Both the position numbers and the translations under genes were made by a program. Positions 24,720 through 32,785 of a DNA stretch of 33,864 nt are shown one piece after another. The notes beneath the pieces are model-generated. The model had not been told where the DNA came from. It saw only the letters and a program-made list of their open reading frames with translations, and made no database searches. Within the stretch, counting starts at the first letter, position 1, and the number at the start of each line of letters is the position of its first letter. Origin of the DNA: an uncultured Faecalibacterium sp. (GTDB taxonomy: Bacteria; Bacillota; Clostridia; Oscillospirales; Ruminococcaceae); NCBI GenBank assembly GCA_934533135.1, contig CAKTBG010000030.1, positions 1 through 33,864 on the forward strand. Direction: 5' to 3'.

Positions 24720-27713
24720 ATGACGTATCAGACGAAACACCCCCCAAAGCTGCGTTTCATCAGCGCAGTGCTGTCGTTGGCCATGCTGCTGACCCTGCTG
24801 CCCACAACAGCGTTTGCGGCGGATGATGGGGAGAAAACCGATGGCGATTACACCTATAAGGTCAATGCGGACGGAACCGCAACGATCATGGACTATACCG
24901 GAAGCGGCGGGGATATCACGATTCCGGAGACGCTGGGCGGAAAAAGTGTGACCGAGATTTCGCGTATGAAACGTGATAGCGGCTCCACTACGGTAACCAG
25001 CATTACCATCCCGAAATCGGTAAAACGAATCGGAGATAGTGCGTTTAACACATTTGTCGCGCTGAAAAAGGTCGCTTTTGCAGCGGGAAGCGAGCTTGAG
25101 AGCATTGGCGAAGATGCGTTTCATTGGTGCAAAGTTCTGGAAGAAATCGAGCTTCCGTCCTCGGTGAAAACCATCGGAGAGAGTGCTTTTGAAGAATGTG
25201 AAAGTTTGGGAAGAATCACGCTTCCGGAAGGTGTTTCCGGAATCGCGCAATATACGTTTGAAGGATGCAAAAATCTGACCACCGTTTCGATCCCGTCTAC
25301 AGCTGCCAATATTGGGTATAGGGCATTTCGCGATTGCTCTCAGCTGGAAGAAATTGTCATCCCGGAGGGTGTTTCCAGCATAGAAACGCAGGCTTTTCTC
25401 GATTGCACCCGACTGAGCAAAGTCTATTTGCCGAAGTCCCTTGAGAGTATCGCCATTGTCTTTACCGTGAGCGGCGGCGGTGGTCGGTCGCTGTCGGTTT
25501 ACTACAACGGTACCGAAGAGGAATGGAATGCGGTACAAAAGGGTTCCACCATCGGAAACGGCAGAAAGGAAATCAAGGTTGTCTACAAAACGACCTGCAC
25601 GGTCGAGTTTGACGGGAACACAGACAATTTGGGGACAGTTGGAATCATTAATGTTCCGTTGCCGCAGAATGTGGACATCGGTGGCTATGCGACGGAACCG
25701 GAAGAACTCTGGTCTGGAGGATGGTGTACGACCGGTTGGTATACGGATCTGGAAGGAGCCAACACCAACGACTTGAGTAAGAAGTTCGACTTTGAAAACA
25801 CGCCCATTACGGAGGATATCACCCTTTATGCCGGATGGGTGAAAACCTATTATCTTAAGATCGACAAGGTGCGGGTGACAACCGAAAATCGGGATGATGT
25901 GCTGGGGGATGGAACGGCCCGATATAATCCGGATACCCATACCCTGACGCTGAAGAATGCGAACCTCCACGGAGATAGTAAATATCATGCTGCGATCCGC
26001 TATACAGGATACGATACCCTGACGGTGACAGGATCTGCAACACTGTATGGAGACGTAGGAATCCATACCGATGCTTCGGATCTGAACATCGAAGATGCGG
26101 AGCTGACGTTCAAGACGGAAGTAACCGCTGAAACGGTTGGAGATGCGGATATGAGCATCGGCTTTACAGGCCGTAACGGAATGACAATCCGCAATTCGAT
26201 CCTGAAGATCGAGTCGGCAGTTGCAAGCGGGCAGGGGGTCTGCACATATCCTTATATCAGCAATGGCGATATCCGGATCCAGGACAGCACCGTATCGGTA
26301 GACGATAACGTCCGGTGCGATTACGGCCTGAGCGCGGACACGATCCTGACCATCGACAACAGCAAGGTTACGATCCGGAATGCGAATGTTGTAGCCGTCA
26401 GAGGCGGTGACAACCTGACGATTTCGGGAACGAATACATGGATCGACACAAGCAACACAGATGCAAGCAAATATACCCCGATCTGGTGCAAAAACAGCAT
26501 CGACCTGCAGGACGGGCTGGAAATTCTGGAAAACACCACCCAGAACGGCGTGAAGCGGATGGTGGTCGGCAACCGCGCCAATCAGGTCTTTGCCGTGATG
26601 TTTGCGATGAACGGCCACGGCACACAGGAGCCGGCACAACAGGTGAAGTATGGTACGACCCCGAAAGCTCCGGCGATACCGGAAGCAGAGGGCTGGTATT
26701 TCGTGGGCTGGTATGCGGATGAAGCCTGCACCGAGGCGGCGGCCTTTGGCATCCCCATCCAGAAGGAGACTACCTTCTACGCCAAGTGGGTAGAGAAAAC
26801 CAATCAGCGGTATAAGGTCCGCTTCGACCTGAACGCCAGCGACGCCCGGTGGGAGCAGAACTTTGACGGCTGGGGCGAATGGGATGACGCGCACCGGGGC
26901 GTCACAGCGGAAACCTATTCTGCTTATCACAACACGACCGAGCGGCTGATACAGTGCATCAACATGGAGCCGGTGCTTGGCTATGCACAGCCGGAGCGGG
27001 ATGGCTACACCTTCAAGGGCTGGTACACGGCCCCCGAGGGCGGCGAGAAAATGGAAGAAAAATACGATGTCTCGATGGGCGTCATGGGAGCCATCACGGA
27101 AGATTTGACCTTCTACGCCCAGTGGGAGAAGATCGGCGGCGAACCCAGCAACCCGGACAAACCGACGGAGCCGAGCAAACCGGACAAACCAACGGAACCC
27201 AGCAACCCGGACAAACCGACGGAACCCAGCAATCCGGACAAACCGACGGAGCCGAGCAACCCGGACAAACCGACGGAACCCAGCAACCCGGAGAAACCGA
27301 CCACACCGGAGGATCCGGAACAGCCGACCACGCCCAGCGAACCGGGCAAGGATGGCGGCGGAGCGGGTGCCGTGATCCTGCTGGCAGGCGGTGCGGCTCT
27401 GTTGGGCGGCATTGGCTACGGCGTGTACACCTACGTCACCGAAACGCAGATCAAGGCTCTGCTGCCCGAGGGTGCTGCCATTCCCGCCAACCGCGGGGAG
27501 CTGGCGATCCTGCTGTGGAATGCCGCCGGACGCCCGGAGCCTGCTGCTCTGCCTGCCTTTGCCGATGTGAGCGACCCGGAGCTGGCAAAGGCCGCCGCAT
27601 GGTGCATTGCGTCCGGCCGGATGACCGCGCAGGAGGACGGAACCTTTGCACCGGAACAGCGGATGTGGAAGCATCAGGTGCTTGAAGTGCTGGAGAAAGC
27701 GAAGGACATTTGA
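24720..27713 (+). CDS. Large surface protein with BspA-type leucine-rich repeats and InlB B-repeats
   Basis: 997 aa. The signal peptide ends at AFA (A33). Residues about 70-250 hold BspA-like LRR_5 units (ITIPKSVKRIGDSAFNTF, IELPSSVKTIGESAFEECES, ITLPEGVSGIAQYTFEGC). Three InlB/Listeria-Bacteroides B-repeats end in GWYxD...YA(G/K/Q)W (about 295-375, 626-694, 700-802), with a Thr/Asn-rich beta-repeat region between the first two. Six copies of EPS(N/K)P(D/E)KPT (808-861) form a wall-spanning stalk. Then a membrane span near 882-906 is followed by about 90 residues resembling one S-layer homology domain (FADVSDPELAKAAAWCIASG). AAAGGAGG lies 9 bp before the ATG. The first two thirds are visibly less GC-rich than the neighbours. 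Probably an adhesin or host-glycan-interacting protein; no LPXTG motif. Confidence 0.88.
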   Translation: MTYQTKHPPKLRFISAVLSLAMLLTLLPTTAFAADDGEKTDGDYTYKVNADGTATIMDYTGSGGDITIPETLGGKSVTEISRMKRDSGSTTVTSITIPKSVKRIGDSAFNTFVALKKVAFAAGSELESIGEDAFHWCKVLEEIELPSSVKTIGESAFEECESLGRITLPEGVSGIAQYTFEGCKNLTTVSIPSTAANIGYRAFRDCSQLEEIVIPEGVSSIETQAFLDCTRLSKVYLPKSLESIAIVFTVSGGGGRSLSVYYNGTEEEWNAVQKGSTIGNGRKEIKVVYKTTCTVEFDGNTDNLGTVGIINVPLPQNVDIGGYATEPEELWSGGWCTTGWYTDLEGANTNDLSKKFDFENTPITEDITLYAGWVKTYYLKIDKVRVTTENRDDVLGDGTARYNPDTHTLTLKNANLHGDSKYHAAIRYTGYDTLTVTGSATLYGDVGIHTDASDLNIEDAELTFKTEVTAETVGDADMSIGFTGRNGMTIRNSILKIESAVASGQGVCTYPYISNGDIRIQDSTVSVDDNVRCDYGLSADTILTIDNSKVTIRNANVVAVRGGDNLTISGTNTWIDTSNTDASKYTPIWCKNSIDLQDGLEILENTTQNGVKRMVVGNRANQVFAVMFAMNGHGTQEPAQQVKYGTTPKAPAIPEAEGWYFVGWYADEACTEAAAFGIPIQKETTFYAKWVEKTNQRYKVRFDLNASDARWEQNFDGWGEWDDAHRGVTAETYSAYHNTTERLIQCINMEPVLGYAQPERDGYTFKGWYTAPEGGEKMEEKYDVSMGVMGAITEDLTFYAQWEKIGGEPSNPDKPTEPSKPDKPTEPSNPDKPTEPSNPDKPTEPSNPDKPTEPSNPEKPTTPEDPEQPTTPSEPGKDGGGAGAVILLAGGAALLGGIGYGVYTYVTETQIKALLPEGAAIPANRGELAILLWNAAGRPEPAALPAFADVSDPELAKAAAWCIASGRMTAQEDGTFAPEQRMWKHQVLEVLEKAKDI
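27141..27302 (+). repeat. Six tandem 27-bp repeats encoding EPSNPDKPT
   Basis: Six consecutive 27-bp units inside the surface-protein gene encode EPSNPDKPT, with N/K and D/E variants in units 2 and 6. Nearly identical DNA makes it prone to unit gain and loss. Confidence 0.9.
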
Positions 27714-27726
27714 AGGTTCTGCTCTT

Positions 27727-27821
27727 GGCTCCCACTTTGGGAAAGACTCCCTCCGGCCGGAGGGAGATGTCGCACTGGCGACAGAGGGAGGATGATTGTC
27801 ACCGCAGGTGACTGAGAGGGT
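27727..27821 (+). repeat. Structured intergenic repeat, copy 1
   Basis: Begins 13 bp after the surface-protein stop. It consists of the palindrome CTCCCTCCGGCCGGAGGGAG, a TCGC-ACTG-GCGA small stem, AGAGGGAGGATGA, and a GTCACC-GCA-GGTGAC stem followed by TGAGAGGG. The copy at 28948 has the same layout with changed but still paired stems. No coding content is apparent. Confidence 0.75.
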
Positions 27822-27923
27822 AAGAATCCGACTGCTTGAACAAAAATATTTTTCACTTTTGTGCAATCTGCACCCTGTTTTTCTCCAAAACGTGTAAATC
27901 TTGAGAAAAAAGTCTTCAGAAGG

Positions 27924-27952
27924 TTTACAAAAGAGTAACAAACTGGTATACT
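27924..27952 (+). promoter_or_regulatory. Promoter of the C39-like protein gene
   Basis: TTTACA (27924-27929), a 17-bp spacer and TATACT (27947-27952), about 43 bp before the GTG start. The AT-rich DNA at 27830-27920 before it shows no other feature. Confidence 0.6.
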
Positions 27953-27994
27953 TTACACCAGTGAATGACTTGAAAGTTGAGGAGGAACGCAAAC

Positions 27995-28711
27995 GTGGAA
28001 CCCGCCGCACAGTATTCAATCTGCAAGAAGCTGATCGCCTTTGTGCTGTCGCTGATCCTGTTGGCAGCCTGCCTGCCGGGAGCCTTGGCCGTTGACCTGA
28101 ACGTGGACGCCGGGTTCTACTTCAAGCAGAGCCGCGGCGGGACCTGTACGCTGGCTTCGGCGGCGATGATGCTGCGGCGGCGGGCCTATCTCGACGGCCT
28201 GCACGATTGGGTGGATGTGACCGAGAACAGCGTCCGCTCCACGGCGTGGTCGGGCGGCCTCTCTCACAGCTTTACATACAAGGCAATGCAGGTGGGCTAC
28301 GGCACTCTGCCGGCAAACAACGCCGGCAAGACCCAGACGCTGATCCAGCTTCTGGCCGAGCACCCCGAGGGCATCGTCCTGTATGACCGCCGCCAGCCCC
28401 ATGCCGTGCTGCTGACCGACTACACCGACGGTGTGTTCTACTGCTCCGACCCGGCGGGCAACATCTCCGCAGGGCGTGTGCCTATTTCGAGTGCAAGCGT
28501 GTCCATCGGCGGGGCATCCTGCTATTGGTACATCGTTTCGGATCAGAATGCGGCTGTGAAGGTGGATGCGGCGTTGACCGAAGCTGCCATTGCCGCCCTC
28601 GATGAAGTGGATCAGGAGATCGTCACCGAGGAAGCCGTACAGGAGACGACGCCTTCCGAGGAGACCGCCAAGACCGATGCCCTGACGTGGTGGGCAGGAT
28701 TGTTTGGTTGA
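27995..28711 (+). CDS. Secreted C39-like papain-fold protein
   Basis: 238 aa from GTG 27995, chosen because GGAGGAA lies 7 bp upstream; a TTG at 27977 would overlap that site. A signal peptide (LIAFVLSLILLAACLPGALA) leads into a small domain with the C39-like peptidase pattern GGTCTLASAAMML (C51), QPHAVLLTDYTDG (H136) and YCSDPAG (D152), the Cys-His-Asp triad expected for a papain-like fold. The last about 50 residues are acidic and Glu/Thr-rich, ending TWWAGLFG. It is likely exported and may process or bind a surface protein; the substrate is unknown. It lies next to the LRR surface protein but has its own promoter. The fold assignment rests on motifs only. Confidence 0.7.
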   Translation: MEPAAQYSICKKLIAFVLSLILLAACLPGALAVDLNVDAGFYFKQSRGGTCTLASAAMMLRRRAYLDGLHDWVDVTENSVRSTAWSGGLSHSFTYKAMQVGYGTLPANNAGKTQTLIQLLAEHPEGIVLYDRRQPHAVLLTDYTDGVFYCSDPAGNISAGRVPISSASVSIGGASCYWYIVSDQNAAVKVDAALTEAAIAALDEVDQEIVTEEAVQETTPSEETAKTDALTWWAGLFG

Positions 28712-28729
28712 CCCTCTCCGCTGGGCTTG

Positions 28730-28773
28730 CCCTCTCAGTCTGCTTCGCAGACAGCTCTCCCGGAGGGAGAGCC
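28730..28773 (-). repeat. Structured intergenic repeat, inverted shorter copy
   Basis: Read on the minus strand: a GGCTCTCCCTCCGGGAGAGC hairpin, then GTCTGC-GAA-GCAGAC stem and TGAGAGGG. It begins 18 bp after the C39-like gene stop and is oriented opposite to copies 1 and 2. A further CCCTCTCCG at 28712-28720 may be the edge of another partial copy. Confidence 0.6.
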
Positions 28774-28829
28774 ACTGGCGTGCCGGGTCAGCCCACGCGA
28801 ATCGAGCAAAGCATTCTATAACGCAAAAT

Positions 28830-28897
28830 GCCGGGCCCTGTTGCCTGGATTCACATCCTCCATGCTGTGAATCCAGACCGCAAGGCCCGGCTGTTTT
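28830..28897 (+). terminator. Long hairpin terminator downstream of the C39-like gene
   Basis: The outer stem GCCGGGCC (28830-28837) pairs with GGCCCGGC (28884-28891), and the inner stem CTGGATTCAC (28845-28854) with GTGAATCCAG (28867-28876); TGTTTTTGTT follows. It is unusually long for a simple terminator. Confidence 0.75.
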
Positions 28898-28947
28898 TGT
28901 TAAAATAAACCCGAATCCGTTTGCAGAGTGTTGACCACCCTGCCAAG

Positions 28948-29047
28948 GGCTCCCCCTTTGGGAAAGACTCCCTCCGGCCGGAGGGAGATGTCGCGTTAGC
29001 GACAGAGGGAGGATGACTGGCAACGCGGCAGCGTTGACGGAGAGGGC
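28948..29047 (+). repeat. Structured intergenic repeat, copy 2
   Basis: Nearly identical to the copy at 27727 over its first 70 bp (CTCCCTCCGGCCGGAGGGAG palindrome, TCGC-GTTA-GCGA, AGAGGGAGGATGA). It ends in a CAACGC-GGCA-GCGTTG stem and CGGAGAGGG that runs into the SpoIID stop codon. Both variable stems differ from copy 1 yet stay paired. Confidence 0.75.
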
Positions 29048-30069
29048 TACTCCCATATTTCGGTATCCGGGAAATAATGCGTCAAGATCTCCTGCCAGCT
29101 TTTGCCTGCTTCGGCCATGGCTTTGGCACCCCATTGGCTCAGGCCGACGCCGTGGCCGTAGCCGCGGGTGGTGAAGGCAAAACTGCCGTCGGCGTACCGG
29201 ATGGAAAAGCAGGCACTGCGCAGGCCGAGCACACGCCGGAGGGTCGGGCCGGTGACGGTCTGGCCGCAGACGGGCAGAGAGGCCACATAGCCCGACGGCG
29301 TGAAGCGGGGTGTGCCGAACCATTGCTCCGGCGCGGAGGCATCTGGGGCGACGCCCAGCCCGGCAGAGAGCAGGCTTTGCACCTGTGCCGCCGTGAGGGT
29401 GAGGGTGTACTGGTAGTGGTCGGCGGCAAGGTCGGAGCTGCTTTCGACCGGAACAAGGTAGGGGAGGGGCGTACCCCAGACGTTTTCGCTGGCCTCGGTC
29501 AGTCCATTGGAAAGCGCGAAATAGCTGGTTCCGGCGGGGGCATCCTGATAGCAGACCACGGCGGTCAGCACCTGATCCACCAGCGCAGAGAGCCGGGCGT
29601 AGTTGGCATCGTAGTCCACACCCCAGTAGCTGTGGAGGACGGGGTCGGTCAGCACGCCCTGCCGCCGGGCGGGGTCTGCGGTAAGCCAGCCGGTCTCGGG
29701 CGTGGCGGCGTGGTCACGGCAGTAGAGGATGTAGCTGTGGGCGGCCACGGCCTGCGCTTTGAGAGCCTCGTCCGGCCAAGTGACCGGCATCTCGGCGGCG
29801 ACCGCCCCGATCAGGTAATCCCGGCGCGAAAGCTCCAGCACGCTGCCGGTGGCGGAATCCTGCACGAGAAACACCTCTGCGTCCACCGCCGCACTGGAAG
29901 GGGCGGACGCGGAAGCCGCCTGCGGTTCCGGCGTGCCTTCGGCAGACGATGCAGGGTCTGCGGACGGCTGGGGATGCAATACCGTCTGCGCCAGCCGATA
30001 CCCGGCCTGCGGCAGCAGACAGCTGCCTGCCAGCAGCAGGGCGCAGAGCAGAAAAAAGGCTTTTTTCAT
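29047..30069 (-). CDS. SpoIID/LytB-domain peptidoglycan enzyme
   Basis: 340 aa from the ATG at 30069 (MKKAFFLLCALLLAGSCLLP signal or anchor segment, GGGAGG-type site upstream); a longer reading to 30591 enters intergenic DNA. An Ala/Ser/Pro-rich linker (about 33-62) leads to the SpoIID domain: YLIGAVAAEMPVTWPDEALK with the expected catalytic glutamate E93, AQAVAAHSYILY, WGVDYDANYARLSALVDQVL, and the C-terminal TRGYGHGVGLSQWGAKAMAE. SpoIID proteins are lytic transglycosylases that trim denuded peptidoglycan during engulfment; LytB-type relatives act outside sporulation. No other sporulation gene is nearby. Confidence 0.88.
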   Translation of the reverse strand: MKKAFFLLCALLLAGSCLLPQAGYRLAQTVLHPQPSADPASSAEGTPEPQAASASAPSSAAVDAEVFLVQDSATGSVLELSRRDYLIGAVAAEMPVTWPDEALKAQAVAAHSYILYCRDHAATPETGWLTADPARRQGVLTDPVLHSYWGVDYDANYARLSALVDQVLTAVVCYQDAPAGTSYFALSNGLTEASENVWGTPLPYLVPVESSSDLAADHYQYTLTLTAAQVQSLLSAGLGVAPDASAPEQWFGTPRFTPSGYVASLPVCGQTVTGPTLRRVLGLRSACFSIRYADGSFAFTTRGYGHGVGLSQWGAKAMAEAGKSWQEILTHYFPDTEIWE

Positions 30070-30156
30070 GGGTCGGACCTCCCGGTTTTTCGTCAGCTTT
30101 TCTTCAGCGTACCACAGCGGCGCGTCCAAAAAGCACGCAATCGGGAAAAACACGCC

Positions 30157-30185
30157 TTGCAATTCTGCGCCAAATGCGCTATGAT
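30157..30185 (+). promoter_or_regulatory. Promoter of the membrane-protein gene
   Basis: TTGCAA (30157-30162), a 17-bp spacer and TATGAT (30180-30185), 33 bp before the ATG at 30218, with AGAGGG as the ribosome binding site. Confidence 0.6.
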
Positions 30186-30217
30186 GGGCGTATCTTATAG
30201 GAAAACAGAGGGTTGTT

Positions 30218-31030
30218 ATGGATCTGTTGATTTTGATTTCGATCATCCTGAGCGGGATCCTGTGCGTGCTGCGCGGGCTGGATCTGGCGTTCTTTACGGA
30301 TGCAGCCACTGGCCTGCCCCTGATGGGTTCGGTCTGGCTGCGGTACGGTGCGCTGGCCGTGGCGACGCTGGCGGCGGTGCTGGCTGGCCAAAAACTCCCC
30401 GACGGCGACGGGGTGCGCAGGCAGAGCACGCCCGCCGGTTTTGCCGCCGCCGGTGCAGCAGCCTGTTTTGTGCTGGCGGGTGTGACCCGGCTGCTGTTTG
30501 GGCTGGAGGGCATCGGCGCGGCAGTGCGGGCACTGCTGGAGCTGTTCTGCTGGGTTTGGATGTCTTTGCTGGCGCGCAACTGGTTCCGCAAGGGGCCGTG
30601 GCACCGCCCGACCCGCAGCCTGTATCCGGCGGTCGTGGGCAGCGTGCTCTTTTATTGGTGCGTCCTCGCCCGGTTCATGGAGAACAGCTCCAGCTGGCAC
30701 CGGGTGGCACCGACGGCGGCGGTCTGGCAGATGCTGGCGGCAGTGGTATTTCTCGCGTCGCTGGCGCGTACCCTCTACCTGCCGGAGAACACCAATGCCC
30801 GGATGCTGGGCAGTGCAGGGTTGAGCACCTTTGCACTCTGCCTGTGCTGGCAGCTGCCCCAGAGCCTCAGCCTGCTGGCAAACGGCCTGCAGATACGCCA
30901 GCTGCCGGAGCTGCTGTTTGGCCTCGGGGTCTGCTGCATGGGTGCGCTGGGCGGCATCTGCGTCCTCAACTGTGTCCGCAAGACCCAGCGCAAGGCAGAG
31001 CAGGATTCTGCTCGGCACTCTCTTGGCTGA
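30218..31030 (+). CDS. Polytopic membrane protein of unknown function
   Basis: 270 aa with about seven or eight hydrophobic segments, for example LLILISIILSGILCVLRGL, LAVATLAAVLAG, AGAAACFVLAGVTRLLFGL, LLELFCWVWMSLLA, VVGSVLFYWCVLARFM, MLAAVVFLASLARTLYL, LSTFALCLCWQLPQSLSLLA and LGVCCMGALGGICVLNCV. The C-terminus is short, basic and cytoplasmic. Cysteine and tryptophan content is high, but no catalytic or transport motif is visible. It lies divergent from spoIID and upstream of gap with its own promoter. I do not recognise the family. Confidence 0.75.
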   Translation: MDLLILISIILSGILCVLRGLDLAFFTDAATGLPLMGSVWLRYGALAVATLAAVLAGQKLPDGDGVRRQSTPAGFAAAGAAACFVLAGVTRLLFGLEGIGAAVRALLELFCWVWMSLLARNWFRKGPWHRPTRSLYPAVVGSVLFYWCVLARFMENSSSWHRVAPTAAVWQMLAAVVFLASLARTLYLPENTNARMLGSAGLSTFALCLCWQLPQSLSLLANGLQIRQLPELLFGLGVCCMGALGGICVLNCVRKTQRKAEQDSARHSLG

Positions 31031-31117
31031 ATTGCTGAAAAGCAATGCCAAACTTCTGTAAAAACCGTACAAAAGACAAAAAGTGAATAAAAGCCTTGTT
31101 AATTTTTTGGCAGGCAC

Positions 31118-31146
31118 TTGAAAGTTTCGGCATTTTGGTCTACAAT
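31118..31146 (+). promoter_or_regulatory. Promoter of gap
   Basis: TTGAAA (31118-31123), a 17-bp spacer and TACAAT (31141-31146), followed by AGGAGG just before the start. The upstream DNA (31035-31115) is AT-rich, which can raise promoter strength. Confidence 0.65.
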
Positions 31147-31203
31147 AAAGGTACCGTGAATTATCCGAATCAAGGGTAAGAACAATTAGGAGGTACTATT
31201 AAC

Positions 31204-32235
31204 ATGGCTGTTAGAGTTGCTATCAATGGTTTTGGTCGTATTGGCCGTCTGGCTTTCCGTCAGATGTTTGATGCTGAGGGTTACGAGGTCGTCGCAATCA
31301 ACGACCTGACCAGCCCCAAGATGCTGGCTCACCTGCTGAAGTACGATACTGCTCAGGGTTCTTTCTGCGGCAAGATCGGCGAAGGCAAGCACACTGTCGA
31401 GGCTACCGAGGATTCCATCATCGTTGACGGCAAGGAGATCAAGATCTACGCTGTCAAGGACGCAAAGGATGCTCCCTGGGGCGAGCTGAACGTTGATGTC
31501 GTTCTGGAGTGCACCGGCTTCTACACCAGCAAGGAGAAGAGCATGGCTCACATCCAGGCTGGCGCAAAGAAGGTCGTTATCTCTGCTCCCGCAGGCAACG
31601 ACCTGAAGACCATCGTCTACTCCGTCAACGAGAAGACCCTGACCGCTGAGGATCAGGTCATCTCCGCTGCTTCCTGCACCACCAACTGCCTGGCTCCCAT
31701 GGCCGACACCCTGAACAAGACCTATCCCATCGTTTCCGGCATCATGACCACTGTTCATGCTTACACCGGCGACCAGATGATCCTGGATGGTCCTCAGCGC
31801 AAGGGCGACCTGCGCCGTGCTCGTGCTGGCGCACAGAACATCGTTCCCAACAGCACCGGTGCTGCAAAGGCCATCGGTCTGGTCATCCCCGAGCTGAACG
31901 GCAAGCTGATCGGCTCTGCACAGCGTGTGCCTGTTCCCACCGGCTCCACCACCATTCTGGTTGCTGTCGTCAAGGGCAAGGATGTCACCAAGGAGTCCAT
32001 CAACGCTGCTATGAAGGCTGCTACCTCTGAGTCCTTCGGCTACAACGAGGATCAGATCGTTTCTTCCGACGTCATCGGTATGCGTTACGGTTCTCTGTTC
32101 GATTCCACCCAGACCATGGTCGCTAAGATCGACGACGACACCTATCAGGTTCAGGTCGTGTCTTGGTACGACAACGAGAACTCCTACACCTCTCAGATGG
32201 TCCGTACCATTAAGTACTTCGCTGAGAACTGCTAA
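31204..32235 (+). CDS. gap: Glyceraldehyde-3-phosphate dehydrogenase, type I
   Basis: 343 aa, the glycolytic NAD-dependent enzyme of the cytoplasm. The NAD-binding N-terminus is [20 protein letters not shown]; the catalytic cysteine is C158 in [32 protein letters not shown] with [20 protein letters not shown], and the end [20 protein letters not shown], are also typical. Codons are strongly biased (GCT, GGT, AAG, CTG), unlike neighbours, as expected for a highly expressed gene. AGGAGG lies 9 bp upstream of the ATG. The last 104 coding bases and the following 2 are duplicated exactly at 33529, which suggests that the present 3' end was supplied by an integrating element. Confidence 0.97.
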   Translation: MAVRVAINGFGRIGRLAFRQMFDAEGYEVVAINDLTSPKMLAHLLKYDTAQGSFCGKIGEGKHTVEATEDSIIVDGKEIKIYAVKDAKDAPWGELNVDVVLECTGFYTSKEKSMAHIQAGAKKVVISAPAGNDLKTIVYSVNEKTLTAEDQVISAASCTTNCLAPMADTLNKTYPIVSGIMTTVHAYTGDQMILDGPQRKGDLRRARAGAQNIVPNSTGAAKAIGLVIPELNGKLIGSAQRVPVPTGSTTILVAVVKGKDVTKESINAAMKAATSESFGYNEDQIVSSDVIGMRYGSLFDSTQTMVAKIDDDTYQVQVVSWYDNENSYTSQMVRTIKYFAENC

Positions 32236-32237
32236 TC
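32132..32237 (+). repeat. Direct repeat, gap copy (candidate att site, left)
   Basis: These 106 bp cover the last 34 codons of gap, its stop and two more bases, and match 33529-33634 without a difference. The repeat ends sharply 2 bp after the stop and on the 5' side at ACGACGACACC. Confidence 0.9.
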
Positions 32238-32337
32238 GCGCAGCTGCGTTAAAAACTGGATGATTTGTCGGCTGGAGTTTGTCTTGCTCAACTACGGACA
32301 AGCCTGACTTGGTACGACAACCATTTTAAGATTTTTG

Positions 32338-32383
32338 CACCCTTTCTTTTGTGGTTTTTCCATGAGAGAAAGGGTGTTTTTTT
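32338..32383 (+). terminator. Terminator after gap, copy 1
   Basis: CACCCTTTCT (32338-32347) pairs with AGAAAGGGTG (32367-32376), followed by seven T residues. A similar but diverged hairpin (CACCCTTCCTTT) follows the displaced gap end at 33743. The integrase fragment begins directly after the T run. Confidence 0.82.
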
Positions 32384-32785
32384 ATGTGTTTGAAAGATCT
32401 CCGCGACGAATTTCTGTATGATTGTGAATGCCGCCATCTGGCCAAGGGCTCCCAGCGCAACTACCGGGCTGCGACACGGTTTCTGGTGGACTTTCTGGAA
32501 TGGAAGCAGGTCACGGAACTGGAAGAGGTTAAGCCGCATCACATCCGGGATCTGATGAAGGAAAAGCAGGACATGGGCAGCACGCCCCGGTATATCAACG
32601 ATCTGCTCAAGGTCTGGCGGACATGGTTCAACTATCTGGTAAACGAAGGCTATCTGGAAGAGCGGGACAATCCGGCCAGAAAAGTAAAGCCCCTTCGTCA
32701 GCCCAAAACCGTCATTGATACCTTTACAGTGGATGAGATGAAGCGGATGATCCGGTTTTACGATGGGGTGGATCCTCGTCCGTGA
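32384..32785 (+). pseudogene. Tyrosine recombinase fragment: N-terminal SAM-like domain only
   Basis: The reading from ATG 32384 gives 133 aa: KDLRDEFLYDCECRHLAKGS, NYRAATRFLVDFLEWKQVTE, VKPHHIRDLMKEKQ, PRYINDLLKVWRTWFNYLVN and PKTVIDTFTVDEMKRMIRFY. This is the DNA-binding core domain of a phage/ICE-type integrase. An intact protein would continue for about 170 residues with the R-H-R-Y catalytic domain, all of which is missing. After RMIRFYDG the frame runs out in four residues, where the DNA switches to the C-terminus of glmM in another frame. No good ribosome binding site is visible except AAAGGG inside the terminator stem. It sits 148 bp from the gap stop, typical of an integrase next to its att site. 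Confidence 0.82.

Noticed and set aside
27141..27302. Regularly spaced repeats that might suggest a CRISPR array
   Set aside because: The 27-bp units are directly tandem, without unique spacers, and in frame inside a coding sequence (EPSNPDKPT).
24711..28019. A very long open reading on the minus strand opposite the LRR surface-protein gene (1102 codons)
   Set aside because: It is a shadow of the plus-strand gene: it mirrors the tandem repeats, starts without a ribosome binding site inside the neighbouring gene region and shows no family motif.
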